This document shows positions 1-8,505 of a stretch of 64,000 bases of DNA, piece by piece. Position numbers and translations under genes: made by a program. Every line of letters begins with the position of its first letter. The first letter of the stretch is position 1. This DNA is from Symsagittifera roscoffensis. Its lineage: Eukaryota > Xenacoelomorpha > Acoela > Convolutidae. The stretch spans positions 84,313,847 through 84,377,846 of the forward strand of contig NC_087064.1 of assembly GCF_963678635.1 (NCBI RefSeq), given 5' to 3'. The notes under the pieces were generated by a model, which was not told the DNA's origin, did not search any database, and was given only the letters and a program-made list of their open reading frames with translations.

Positions 1-2477
1 ACGGGAGATGTGACTCCCAACAACATCCTCTTTATCGGTGCATATCGAGGGCATTGGTCCGGCAGCGGCCTGGACCCAGAAAGCCACGCTTGCTGGTTCT
101 CTTTCGCGTGTGCGTAGGCTTCTGGAAAGAGTGGGACTCTCATAGCCGCTCCTGTATCCTTCACTTCTGATCTCAAATTCCAAAGCTTCGGGTTAAACTG
201 GATGTGGGAAAGGTCCTCACGGCCGAAGTGGTTGTTGAAATCCATCAACACCCAACCTGGCTCCGCTATTCTTCCGAACAGCCTATCGTCGCTGGCCAGC
301 CGTCTCAGCTCCCTCTGCTCTACCCAATTCAGCACGGAACAATCCACGACTGAGACCAGGTAGACATACAACACAGACTTCCTGTATGCCTTGACTTGCA
401 CGTCTGGGAACGCGAAAGACATCACCGGTCCATACACCACCGTGACGAATTCCCGCAGTCCGTGAATCAGGGCCAACGGATTGATCTGCATCATGACAGC
501 AAAATCTGTCAGCAAGGGCATGCCACAATACTGCTTACACTCACCCGCATCCGTCGCCATCTTATCTTCTCCCGTGACGCTTCTGTTCTGTTGCAAGAGA
601 TATTGGAGCTGGAGAGTCCTCCAGTCTTTCATCTTCCTGAGCGAGGCGGTTTCCAGCTGCGCGTTGAACTCACGACTTGTTCCCTGGAGTTGTTCAGGGT
701 AACGCAACAGCACAAGCAAATCACCCAGTCGACCGTAGGTCATGGCAATCAGAGTCAGGAGTCCATCCAATCTCAAACCTGCCAACCTGCCTTGGGTGAA
801 GAGTTTCGCCGGTCCCTTCTTGAAATTTTCATGACCAAATGTCACGTATAGGGCTAATATCAGGCCAATCGACAACTTCCTGATGTCCTTGACGAAACTC
901 GCGATCAGGTTCCGAGATGCCCTAGGATAGCACGTCGACAGGAAGGATGGCGTCCATCCCACTCCCATTCCACCCAAGATGGCATCCGATCGTTCATACT
1001 GTGCCCTCGTGGCTAGCACGTCAGCTTGGAACTTGTCCAGCAACATCGTGTTTACGTCCTGCATCAATTTCAACATCATGCCCCCAGCTAACTCCCGGGC
1101 ATCAAACAAGTTCTTCAGATACACTTGTATCTCCTTTATCACTGCCGGCGCACGCTCGAACGCGTCCTCAACCAAGGTGCACAGCCTTGGTGACAAGTAC
1201 AACCATACGTTGTTGTGCGGCTTCTTGCGCAAAGCCATTGCCATGAGATCTTCTTCCGCTGACGTCATGCTCTTCCTGACTGTCCTTCCCTGCTCGTTCT
1301 CGGCATGATCCATCTGTCTGAACCAGAGATCATCAGCCACCTGTTGTAATAACACATGATCGTCATCTACCCCTGGTCTTAACTTCAGCAATCTGGTAAA
1401 GTTGGACAGCTCCAACCCCAGAACCTCATCTAGCACCAACCGAATTGTGCTACAAGCTTTGAGTCCCTGTATGGCATTGGAAATGTCAGCCCAAACGGCA
1501 GGAAGATCAGATCGGGACGGGTAGTAATTGTCTGGGTCTACCACTCTGTTCGGGGCAGGAATTATCACCTTGAACCGTCCCTCTGCTATCGTTGTGACCA
1601 TCGTGTACACAAACTGAAGGGGTTCTGGCAATGCAGCGTACCCTGGTGACAACACAAAGACCACCTTCACTGCATTTTGGGTGAAACGTTGTTTTGCTGC
1701 TGTTTCTACCTCAGCCATCGCCGAGAGCAATGTCAATATCGCCTCCCCTATGACCTCGTTGCTCGGGATCGATTCATCCGTCAGACGTGTCAACAAGCCC
1801 CTGCTTTGCAGATGATCATTTGAGCCTGCAACCACTATCACCTGCGGCTCCAAGCTGACCACCCTTCGTACACTTATCATCATGCCTATTGCCTGTCCCC
1901 AGTCCAATTTAGGCGCCGTCAAGAAAATCACGTCGGGCCAAAAGAGAGAACGGGGCGTATAGAGATAATCGGAACTGGCCGCAATCAGATACTTGGCAGC
2001 TTTCATATCTAAGGGATCATAAGCTGCAAACAGGCCGTCGCCTATTGGGGCCTTCAGTTTCCCATATCTCTTGTCATCTCCATCCACCGTGGTCGTTCGG
2101 GGGTAGTCCCTCGAATACTCGCCAAGCGTCTGACCAGGTAGTTTAGCAAACTGCCTGTACATCTTGTGATGCTTGTTATTGGGCTTGTTATCTGCCTGAA
2201 ACTTGCCCTTGCGAGCAGGTGGCGTCAGTTCCCGGGCTCTCTGTCGGACGTCCGTAAGAGACCGGGTGTTCAAAGGTCCAAAGGTATTGTCCTGAGGCAA
2301 CCCATTCAAGTCTGCGTGCCGGAGCGTAGTCGTGGAACTGAACTGCTCCTGCTCTGCTAGCAGCATATCCACGCCCGGTATCCGATATAGTCGCGACACT
2401 GTGGGACTTTCTCCGCCAATCATTTTCATAGCGTCCTCCCGACACGTCAAAGTATTCATGTTCAACTTCGTTGACAT
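1..2477 (-). CDS. ORF2 of element A: large unknown protein, possible degenerate SGNH fold, partial
   Basis: One reading frame is open from an ATG at 2477 to the left edge, at least 825 codons, so the protein is C-terminally incomplete here. The ATG lies 25 nt after the stop of the SGNH ORF, in a different frame. A leading low-complexity stretch of about 110 residues is followed by a GDG at about residue 146 and GSND at about residue 218; these resemble SGNH blocks I and III, with the catalytic Ser replaced by Gly. Near residue 757 an H-I-Q-F-N motif resembles block V. The middle is rich in hydrophobic and Leu-rich segments and matches 57,390-58,960 of element C, which supports real protein-coding constraint. 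The function is unknown; the SGNH relation is an inference from short motifs. Confidence 0.72.
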   Translation of the reverse strand, partial: MSTKLNMNTLTCREDAMKMIGGESPTVSRLYRIPGVDMLLAEQEQFSSTTTLRHADLNGLPQDNTFGPLNTRSLTDVRQRARELTPPARKGKFQADNKPNNKHHKMYRQFAKLPGQTLGEYSRDYPRTTTVDGDDKRYGKLKAPIGDGLFAAYDPLDMKAAKYLIAASSDYLYTPRSLFWPDVIFLTAPKLDWGQAIGMMISVRRVVSLEPQVIVVAGSNDHLQSRGLLTRLTDESIPSNEVIGEAILTLLSAMAEVETAAKQRFTQNAVKVVFVLSPGYAALPEPLQFVYTMVTTIAEGRFKVIIPAPNRVVDPDNYYPSRSDLPAVWADISNAIQGLKACSTIRLVLDEVLGLELSNFTRLLKLRPGVDDDHVLLQQVADDLWFRQMDHAENEQGRTVRKSMTSAEEDLMAMALRKKPHNNVWLYLSPRLCTLVEDAFERAPAVIKEIQVYLKNLFDARELAGGMMLKLMQDVNTMLLDKFQADVLATRAQYERSDAILGGMGVGWTPSFLSTCYPRASRNLIASFVKDIRKLSIGLILALYVTFGHENFKKGPAKLFTQGRLAGLRLDGLLTLIAMTYGRLGDLLVLLRYPEQLQGTSREFNAQLETASLRKMKDWRTLQLQYLLQQNRSVTGEDKMATDAGECKQYCGMPLLTDFAVMMQINPLALIHGLREFVTVVYGPVMSFAFPDVQVKAYRKSVLYVYLVSVVDCSVLNWVEQRELRRLASDDRLFGRIAEPGWVLMDFNNHFGREDLSHIQFNPKLWNLRSEVKDTGAAMRVPLFPEAYAHAKENQQAWLSGSRPLPDQCPRYAPIKRMLLGVTSP

Positions 2478-2502
2478 GTGTGTCTTGTACTGTCCCCAAT
2501 GA

Positions 2503-4545
2503 CTAGGGTCTGATTGGTTCAACTCCCTCCACTGGCACGGCACTCGTAGACGGTCCGGTTGCTGAAGCTGGGTTTGCCATGGCAGGCGGATCGTTCCTCC
2601 TAGACACGGTCTGGGAGTTATTCTTGTTCTGATCAACTGATCTCCCGAGTCGGCTTTCAAGCGGTTGTGTTCTGGGAGGAGGAGCAGTCCCTAGCCTCTC
2701 TCTTACGTTTGAGCTCGGAGCGACGGGTGCAGCTGCAGCCGTCTCCATCGCCAAGGGCCCTAGGCGGTTGACGAGGGATTCGGGCACGCTTGCCCTTATT
2801 CTATCTCCTCCGGTCGAGCTGGTCCGAGCCAGAGAACTGGTCGCCCTCGACTCCTGCTCCACTTCCCTCAATTGCGTCTGAAATACATCATTTACCCAGT
2901 GTCTCCCTCGTTGGGTGTTGAAATGTATTCCATCTCTGGTAAGCGCGATGTGATCAATCATGCGCAGCATGTTTTCGAGATCCAGAAGTCGCAGCTCGCC
3001 AGGTTTGTTTCTCACCAGACTGCGGATCATTTCGTTCCACCGTGTCACGTTGCCATTCATGAAGTCTGCCACTGTGGTGCCCACCAGCGGGTTTTGTGGT
3101 ATCGTGCACAACACTACAAGCCTGGGCCTGTATTTCTCCTTTAGTTCGTTTAAGAGGCATACCAATAGAGGCTCCCACTTGCTCTCCGGAGTCACTGGGG
3201 CTCTCGAGACGTCGTTGGTTCCCAGCATTATTACCAGTGTATCCAGGTGATCTTCACTCTGGAATTCCATCATCTTGATGACCTGAGCCACTGAGGCTCT
3301 TCCAAAGGACAGAGTGGTAGTCTGATCATAGGCGAAGATCTCATTCAGATCCCTCACCAAACTGTCTCCGATGATCAAGTGGCGACTCCCTGGGGGAATT
3401 ACCTGGTCGCTCGTAGCGGGGTTCCAGCTCATGTCATTCAGGCAGGCTCGAGGATGCTCCGAGGCCACTTGCGTGAAATGGTGACGTGCCATCAGATTCT
3501 TCCTAATGTCTACCACGCGGGGATTTTGAAAGGTTCCGCCATGCGCAGTCCCCGAGGACGCTACCGTGCGGGGTGCTCGCTCCGAGCTATGGGATGAATG
3601 ATCACGACGTTGGGAAGGAACGATCCTACCCAATATCCGCCCAGTGGTTCTGTTGATCTCATCCATCGTTGCTCTGGCCACTTGGTTGAATGATTCTTGG
3701 AACTGAGGAGCGAGGTAGGTGTCAGAAGGGTCTGGTATCGTGTTCCTCTGACTAGAAGCAGACTGTTGTGTCTGCTGAGGAGCCTCGGGCCCTCTCGATG
3801 CACACAGCTCCTGGACTCTTGTCTTGGGGCGTGTGTCGCTGGATCCCTCCGAGGATATCATTGTCGCCAGAACTTCCCGTGACACTTGGCTCACCTTTGC
3901 CATATACAGCTCCTTCAGGTGCTTTATTTCATCCTCCTTGTAGGCCACCTGTAGATCTTCATATTTCTTCTTCCATTCGTCTCTTTCTAGAGCCATCGCC
4001 CTATACTCCTGGAGTTTGGCACACAGCTCGCTCTGATCTCTCTCCTTCTTCTCCAGCGTCTCAATCGTCTCCGATGTCTGGATCTCTATTTCACTCACCC
4101 TCAGTCTCTTCGGAGGAGGAGCAGCTGTTGAAGAGTCGACCGAATGTGACAGGCCTGGCCCATCACGTTGTCTCTTCGCTCCGATGAGTGGCTGCGCAGG
4201 TTGGAGGGGTAAGGGCATCTCACCTAGCCGGTGACCCATCTGTTCACCTAGTCCTGGCTCACGAGCCAGGTCGTGGCTAGACATTTCTCCACGCCGCCAT
4301 CTCATCAGTCGGTTTCGACCTCTCTCGGCGGTCCCGGACTCACCGAAGGCCAACATCAACACGACTTCTGTAGGGCGATTCCCTCGACCCTCTCGTCCTA
4401 ATGCATTGAGGAGCGCGACCACAAACATCGCCAGCCCCGGGTCTTCTCGTGTAAAATCACAATCGATCAGCCGCTGATAGATCTCGTCTAGAGTCGCTCC
4501 TAGACTCGCTGAGAGGAATTCCATTAGTTCGTTCGTGTCACCCAT
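2503..4545 (-). CDS. Element A accessory ORF1: coiled-coil protein with SGNH/GDSL hydrolase domain
   Basis: An intact 680-residue ORF starts at an ATG. Residues 1-100 form a conserved helical N-terminal domain also found in B and C. Residues about 150-230 are charged and coiled-coil-like. Residues about 388-560 are an SGNH hydrolase domain: GDS at 393-395 (nucleophile Ser395), Gly415 in the block II position, GTND at 442-445 (Asn444) and D-G-I-H at 538-541 (Asp538, His541). The C-terminal 120 residues are Pro/Ser/Arg-rich and probably disordered. SGNH enzymes hydrolyse esters of lipids or sugars. Related esterase domains are known from ORF1 of some LINEs and some Penelope-like elements, but here the gene sits downstream of a gypsy integrase. 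Substrate and cellular site cannot be read from sequence. This is the only complete SGNH domain in the window. Confidence 0.85.
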   Translation of the reverse strand: MGDTNELMEFLSASLGATLDEIYQRLIDCDFTREDPGLAMFVVALLNALGREGRGNRPTEVVLMLAFGESGTAERGRNRLMRWRRGEMSSHDLAREPGLGEQMGHRLGEMPLPLQPAQPLIGAKRQRDGPGLSHSVDSSTAAPPPKRLRVSEIEIQTSETIETLEKKERDQSELCAKLQEYRAMALERDEWKKKYEDLQVAYKEDEIKHLKELYMAKVSQVSREVLATMISSEGSSDTRPKTRVQELCASRGPEAPQQTQQSASSQRNTIPDPSDTYLAPQFQESFNQVARATMDEINRTTGRILGRIVPSQRRDHSSHSSERAPRTVASSGTAHGGTFQNPRVVDIRKNLMARHHFTQVASEHPRACLNDMSWNPATSDQVIPPGSRHLIIGDSLVRDLNEIFAYDQTTTLSFGRASVAQVIKMMEFQSEDHLDTLVIMLGTNDVSRAPVTPESKWEPLLVCLLNELKEKYRPRLVVLCTIPQNPLVGTTVADFMNGNVTRWNEMIRSLVRNKPGELRLLDLENMLRMIDHIALTRDGIHFNTQRGRHWVNDVFQTQLREVEQESRATSSLARTSSTGGDRIRASVPESLVNRLGPLAMETAAAAPVAPSSNVRERLGTAPPPRTQPLESRLGRSVDQNKNNSQTVSRRNDPPAMANPASATGPSTSAVPVEGVEPIRP

Positions 4546-5039
4546 TTCTTATCGTGTTGATTCTTGATGTCGTTTAGTTTCTTCCTGGTTCGTTCGATTC
4601 AATTAATTCAATAAACAATTTCCGATCAATCAAGATCTAAAAAACAAGTCGCGACTTAAAACCATCATTTTTGGATTAAACATCATTCAACTCTTTAAAA
4701 CTCTTCATGGAAATTCTCTTCTCAATTCTGATATAAAAATTTAGCACCAAGGTGGATCGTCCACCTGTATCTGCGTCAGGGTAGCACAATGAAGGCTGTC
4801 ACCTTGATGACCTGAAGTACTCTAGATCTTTTATGACACAAAACATAAAACATCTCATAACAATAACATAACACATAAACACATAAACATCCAACATCTA
4901 TATTATCACATAAAAACATAATCCCTAATATTGTACCTAAAACCTAACCTAATCTAAAACTTGACACTAATTCTTATCAAGTAATTCAATAAAAACTACT
5001 TATCGCCAAACGCAATGCCTAGCATAAGCTCAGATAGTA
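4546..5039 (-). other. Non-coding gap between macro-like segment and SGNH ORF
   Basis: About 490 bases without a convincing ORF separate the pol-macro unit from the SGNH ORF. The stretch near 4830-4910 is A-rich with repeated ACATAA-like words, and similar words recur in the matching gaps of B and C. A separate subgenomic or spliced transcript for the SGNH ORF would have to be set up here; see the acceptor-like box at 4630-4660. Confidence 0.5.
4630..4660 (-). promoter_or_regulatory. Candidate 3' splice site upstream of SGNH ORF (element A)
   Basis: On the minus strand a pyrimidine run TTTTTTAG is followed by ATCTTGATTGATC, about 91 bases before the SGNH ATG. Element C has the same arrangement, TTTTCTAG then ATCCTGATTGATC, at 56,800-56,820, about 70 bases before its ATG. 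The rest of these leaders is poorly conserved, so conservation of this box suggests function. An acceptor site for an env-like spliced mRNA is an inference. Confidence 0.4.
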
Positions 5040-5672
5040 TTATTTATGTAAGTAAACCTCTATGACAGTTTCTGAAAATATCACATGTACATGTGCGTAC
5101 AACTCTCTCGGATGTAGCTTTCCCCTATTAGGGTCATATACTGGTAACGAGAGAGAGGTCACTCCTCTCTCAACCAAAAAATCCTTAAGTCGAGTCAAGG
5201 CCAATACCAAGCTCTTTGGATCTACGTGTTTGCTATCAGTGGCCTTGGTAACCAGGAAACACAAATATTTCTCTGGTATCTGTGATGCAACAGGGGGCAG
5301 CGCTATCATCCCCCCCACACCAGGCCTCTGTTTCCATAAAAATTCGATATCCTTATACTCTCTTTTGAAATCAGCCGCTAGTGCTGTTTTGAAGCTTACG
5401 TCCGCGGTTATCGCTATAGCGCACGTGCGTTCCGTGAGTATGAAATCGCTGTCAGTTATGACGATACTGTTTGAATAATGGTTCGGTAGATCAAAATACG
5501 ATTCAAAAATTTGTCCAAAAGGTAGTTTTTTAGCATTCTCGCCCTCTGTCTCTAGTTCTCCGGTTTCTCTTGCCGATTTCAATTTTTTTATTATCAGATT
5601 TTTGGTGTGGGTGAGTCCTACCCCCACTCCCCGCAAAAAAAATATCCATCGATGTCCCCGTCGATCGCCCAA
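5040..5672 (-). CDS. Macro-domain-like segment after integrase (element A)
   Basis: The open frame encodes about 210 residues with no ATG before the domain, so it is probably the C-terminal part of Pol reached by frameshift or splicing; it lies about 100 bases beyond the integrase stop. Residues about 68-209 show the order of a small macro domain of the OARD1/Poa1 type: a beta strand with an A-I-A-I-T core, a helix F-K-T-A-L-A-A-D-F-K, a strand K-Y-L-C-F-L-V-T-K, a helix L-T-R-L-K-D-F-L, a strand S-L-S-L-P-V and a final strand I-E-V-Y-L. Macro domains bind or hydrolyse ADP-ribose. The usual Gly-rich loops are poorly kept (Y-D-P-N-R-G-K-L where GCGLD is usual), so enzymatic activity is doubtful. 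Homologous segments occur in B and C. An alternative is an unrelated alpha/beta fold. Confidence 0.55.
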   Translation of the reverse strand: MGDRRGHRWIFFLRGVGVGLTHTKNLIIKKLKSARETGELETEGENAKKLPFGQIFESYFDLPNHYSNSIVITDSDFILTERTCAIAITADVSFKTALAADFKREYKDIEFLWKQRPGVGGMIALPPVASQIPEKYLCFLVTKATDSKHVDPKSLVLALTRLKDFLVERGVTSLSLPVYDPNRGKLHPRELYAHVHVIFSETVIEVYLHK

Positions 5673-5773
5673 AGTCTAGGAGATTGAGGTTGGATTGTGG
5701 AACACGTAGAGGACCATCTGGGGCGACCCAGTTGGACTCGGTATTGTCACGACTGATGTATTTGATGCCGTCT

Positions 5774-7294
5774 TTATCGACTTCCTGAGTCGTCATGATT
5801 GTTTCCTTTGTCAATTTCGATTTGTTCCGGGCAGTCCCAGTCTTCCTCGGCATAGGGTAGAGTTTCATCGTCCACCTCTACTCGCTCGGTCAACTCCAGA
5901 TCCAGTGGTAGGTCGCGATCGTCCACCACCTCATTTCCGTCGTTTTTGTCGCGAGTACACCTTTCATTCACTTCACAAGCAGGATCAACTATCAAATAGT
6001 CTCCCTCTTGCATGTCCGCTGGGATGCACCAGTCCTCTGACGAGGCATTGTGTGGTTTGATATTTTCGTAATGAGCTGCTCTTCCAGTGCTCAGTCGATA
6101 AAAGCGACCTCCTTGGTGCACCTCTGTTATCTGAAATGGACCACGCCATTTCTTTAATAATTTTTTGGTTCCTTTTTGTGGAACCACTTCCTGGAACACC
6201 CAGACGTAGTCGCCAACTGAGTAGGCTTTTGCATCGGCTGTTCTTCTATCAAACCTCCTTTTTTGTCTAATTTGCGCCTGTTGCGTGTTCCTCCTGCATA
6301 AGTCATTGAGGTCCTGCTGTCTTCTAATAACATCCCGCACGTACGTTTGCGGTGCTGTCCTCTTCCCCTCATATTCAGGGTAGAAAAACGTCAACGGGAG
6401 CGCTTTTTCGTGACCCGTTAGCATCATGTGCGGACTTAATCCCGTGGTGGAATGCTCCGTGCTGTTGTAAGCACCCATCACTTGCGGCAAGTGCTTGTCC
6501 CAGTCATCCATGTAACGCGAGCAATAGACTCTCAGCATGGATACCAGTGTGCGATTTTGCCTCTCGACTAGGCCATTCGTTTGTGGGTGATAAGTGGTCG
6601 AGTGGGCCTGCGCTACCTGCGACCTTTTCATTAACTCCTTCGTGAGATCACCCACGAATGCTTTGCCATTGTCCGATTGGAACGTGATGGGGCAGCCATG
6701 CCTCGCTATCCACACATTTATCAAATGATCGCATGTTTCTTCCGCCGATGCTGTCATGCAGGGTGCTGCCTCCGCATACTTCGTAAAATGGTCGATCATT
6801 ACCAGCACCTGATTATAGCCCGTTGCTGTCATGCAGATTTTCTGATGATCAATTTGCACCACTTCGTTGAAACCCGACGACTCTATTGACTGTATGGGGA
6901 ACCTTAGTTTCCTGAGATCCTTCGCCTGCTGACATGACAGGCATGCGGCGATCCACTTCTCACAAGCCTTCTTCAATCCCGGCCATTCGAATCGTTTTTG
7001 TATCCTGTTGTACACTTTGTCCACGCCTTGATGGCCCATCTGATCATGTGAACGAAAGAGCAAATCGGTCTGGTACAACTGTGGTAACACTATCGAATTG
7101 TATTTATAAAGGACCTTGTCCTCCTCTTTATGTTTACAAGCTACGATTCCGTCCTTGTTCAGGTACAACAAGTCTTTTCTCTTCAGGTAGAATTGCTTCA
7201 AGATCTTGTAGCTGTCTTCTTCCAAGTCTCCCTTGTCAAGTGCTCCATTCTCGATCCATCTCTTCAGACTGCTCGTCATTCTAGCATTTCTCAT
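5774..7294 (-). CDS. Integrase of element A, intact catalytic core
   Basis: The 506-codon open frame contains a zinc-binding HHCC region (His83, His88, Cys118, Cys121) and a DDE catalytic core with Asp149, Asp208 in FQSDNG and Glu244 in GLVERQ; the second and third acidic residues are spaced D-x35-E exactly as in retroviral integrases. A GPY/F-like module follows at about 381-401 (W-R-G-P-F...F-Y-R-L). It would insert element cDNA into host DNA in the nucleus. The tail is acidic. The frame is displaced from the upstream linker by a 7-base excess just before 7281, so it would not be made as one Pol chain from this copy. It is the only copy here with all zinc and catalytic residues. Confidence 0.92.
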   Translation of the reverse strand: MRNARMTSSLKRWIENGALDKGDLEEDSYKILKQFYLKRKDLLYLNKDGIVACKHKEEDKVLYKYNSIVLPQLYQTDLLFRSHDQMGHQGVDKVYNRIQKRFEWPGLKKACEKWIAACLSCQQAKDLRKLRFPIQSIESSGFNEVVQIDHQKICMTATGYNQVLVMIDHFTKYAEAAPCMTASAEETCDHLINVWIARHGCPITFQSDNGKAFVGDLTKELMKRSQVAQAHSTTYHPQTNGLVERQNRTLVSMLRVYCSRYMDDWDKHLPQVMGAYNSTEHSTTGLSPHMMLTGHEKALPLTFFYPEYEGKRTAPQTYVRDVIRRQQDLNDLCRRNTQQAQIRQKRRFDRRTADAKAYSVGDYVWVFQEVVPQKGTKKLLKKWRGPFQITEVHQGGRFYRLSTGRAAHYENIKPHNASSEDWCIPADMQEGDYLIVDPACEVNERCTRDKNDGNEVVDDRDLPLDLELTERVEVDDETLPYAEEDWDCPEQIEIDKGNNHDDSGSR

Positions 7295-8024
7295 TTCGTT
7301 GAGCCCTTAGGAGATCCGACAGCCTGTACCTGGCTTTCAAATACGTCTTTACCACGTTCATTTGCCTACTCATTATCTCCGGAGCATGAGCACTGTCCAT
7401 CAACTTGACACACCATATCTTTTTCAAAGGCGTCGCTTCCTGCACAGATGGTTCCAGATTGGTACGGACGACCATACCATGTGGCAGCAATCTGGTTGCG
7501 CGTTTCGAAACTGCTATCAGCTCGAGCTCGTCTGCGGCATTATCTACCACAGTGCCCTCTTCATCTGAGGTGTATCTGTCCCTGTCTGTATCCTGATGCG
7601 TTTCTCGGTCCAGCCCGCGCTGCTTCCAGTCTACCAATAAGGAGTGGATTGCGATCTCTGACATATCGGAATTGAAAGTTGTTTCAGATGTGTTGTCCCA
7701 GGACTGGGGCCTCGAGTCAACACTTGAGTTGACTGATTCCCCAACATCATATTCCAAATTGTCTGAGATGTTTCTCGACTCCCCGGACAAAATTCTGTCC
7801 ATTGGTTGCTTTGAACCCGACTCCCCGGACAAAATTCTGCCCCTAGGTGGTCTCGTCAACCTCTCCCGGGACAAGTCGTCCTGCACGGGCTCAAAAGTGT
7901 CTGACTCCTCAGACAAGTCGTCCTTGACTGGCTCGAAGGTATCAGACTCCCCGGACATTGTCTCGTCCCCGGACGAACAATCTGGGCTCGGCTCGTATTC
8001 TTCTTTTGCATCCGTAAAATGCAC
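7281..8024 (-). CDS. RNase H-integrase linker with SGES repeats (element A)
   Basis: About 247 codons are open between RNase H and integrase. The first half is Ser/Glu/Asp-rich with recurrent L-S-G-E-S / L-S-E-E-S units and a repeated DTFEPV block; the DNA repeat centres on ACTCCCCGGACAAAATTCTG (plus strand) near 7787-7810 and 7828-7850. The second half (S-L-L-V-D-W..., I-W-C-V-K-L, Y-R-L-S-D-L-L) is conserved in B and C and leads into integrase. Such a long linker is unusual for gypsy Pol. It is probably a disordered spacer plus a small integrase N-terminal extension. It is out of frame with both neighbours. Confidence 0.65.
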   Translation of the reverse strand: MHFTDAKEEYEPSPDCSSGDETMSGESDTFEPVKDDLSEESDTFEPVQDDLSRERLTRPPRGRILSGESGSKQPMDRILSGESRNISDNLEYDVGESVNSSVDSRPQSWDNTSETTFNSDMSEIAIHSLLVDWKQRGLDRETHQDTDRDRYTSDEEGTVVDNAADELELIAVSKRATRLLPHGMVVRTNLEPSVQEATPLKKIWCVKLMDSAHAPEIMSRQMNVVKTYLKARYRLSDLLRAQRNEKC

Positions 8025-8047
8025 TCGTTCTCGAACCTAGATTTCGA

Positions 8048-8464
8048 CTAGATCCTGACTTCCTCAGTGGCTTGGGTCTGATTCAGTGTCCCATATTCAG
8101 TGAACGAAGTTCTCAACAAGACCTCCTTCGGCATCGAACTCACCAGCTGGTTGATTATCGACCTGCAATCCCGTTCAACGCCTCGGCTGCGAATGGACAC
8201 TGGCCTCTTCTCTGTTCTTTCGGTGACAGTCAACCGCTGCATGGTCTCCATCCACTCACGATCATGCCTATCCACTTCCCTTTCCAACAAGTCACGGAGC
8301 TTTCCCGTGACGTCCGGCGCCACGTTCACCGTCCTGTTCAATAGAGACATGCTGTTTATACCCAGCCTGGTAAGTTCTTGCTGTACCAAATTGGATCGGA
8401 CTAGCAGATCCAACGGAACGGGCTCGCCTCTGGCTAAAAGCTTTATATCCGCGGCCGTTTCCAC
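8048..8464 (-). CDS. Conserved Pol spacer between RNase H and integrase linker (element A)
   Basis: 138 open codons encode a mostly helical segment with V-P-L-D-L-L-V-R-S-N-L and E-R-D-C-R-S-I-I motifs shared with B (33,064-33,669) and C (53,214-53,671). In B it is read in one frame with the RNase H tail, so it belongs to the Pol polyprotein. I know no family for it. In A a one-base loss in an A-run near 8630 separates it from RNase H. Confidence 0.6.
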   Translation of the reverse strand: METAADIKLLARGEPVPLDLLVRSNLVQQELTRLGINSMSLLNRTVNVAPDVTGKLRDLLEREVDRHDREWMETMQRLTVTERTEKRPVSIRSRGVERDCRSIINQLVSSMPKEVLLRTSFTEYGTLNQTQATEEVRI

Positions 8465-8505
8465 TGGAAGGTCAGGGTGTCCGGGTATAGGATGCCCTGA
8501 CTTGT

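Noticed and set aside
3379-4187. Plus-strand ORFs overlapping the SGNH ORF and similar antisense frames over gag and pol
   Set aside because: They are shadows of strongly coding minus-strand genes and match no family motifs.
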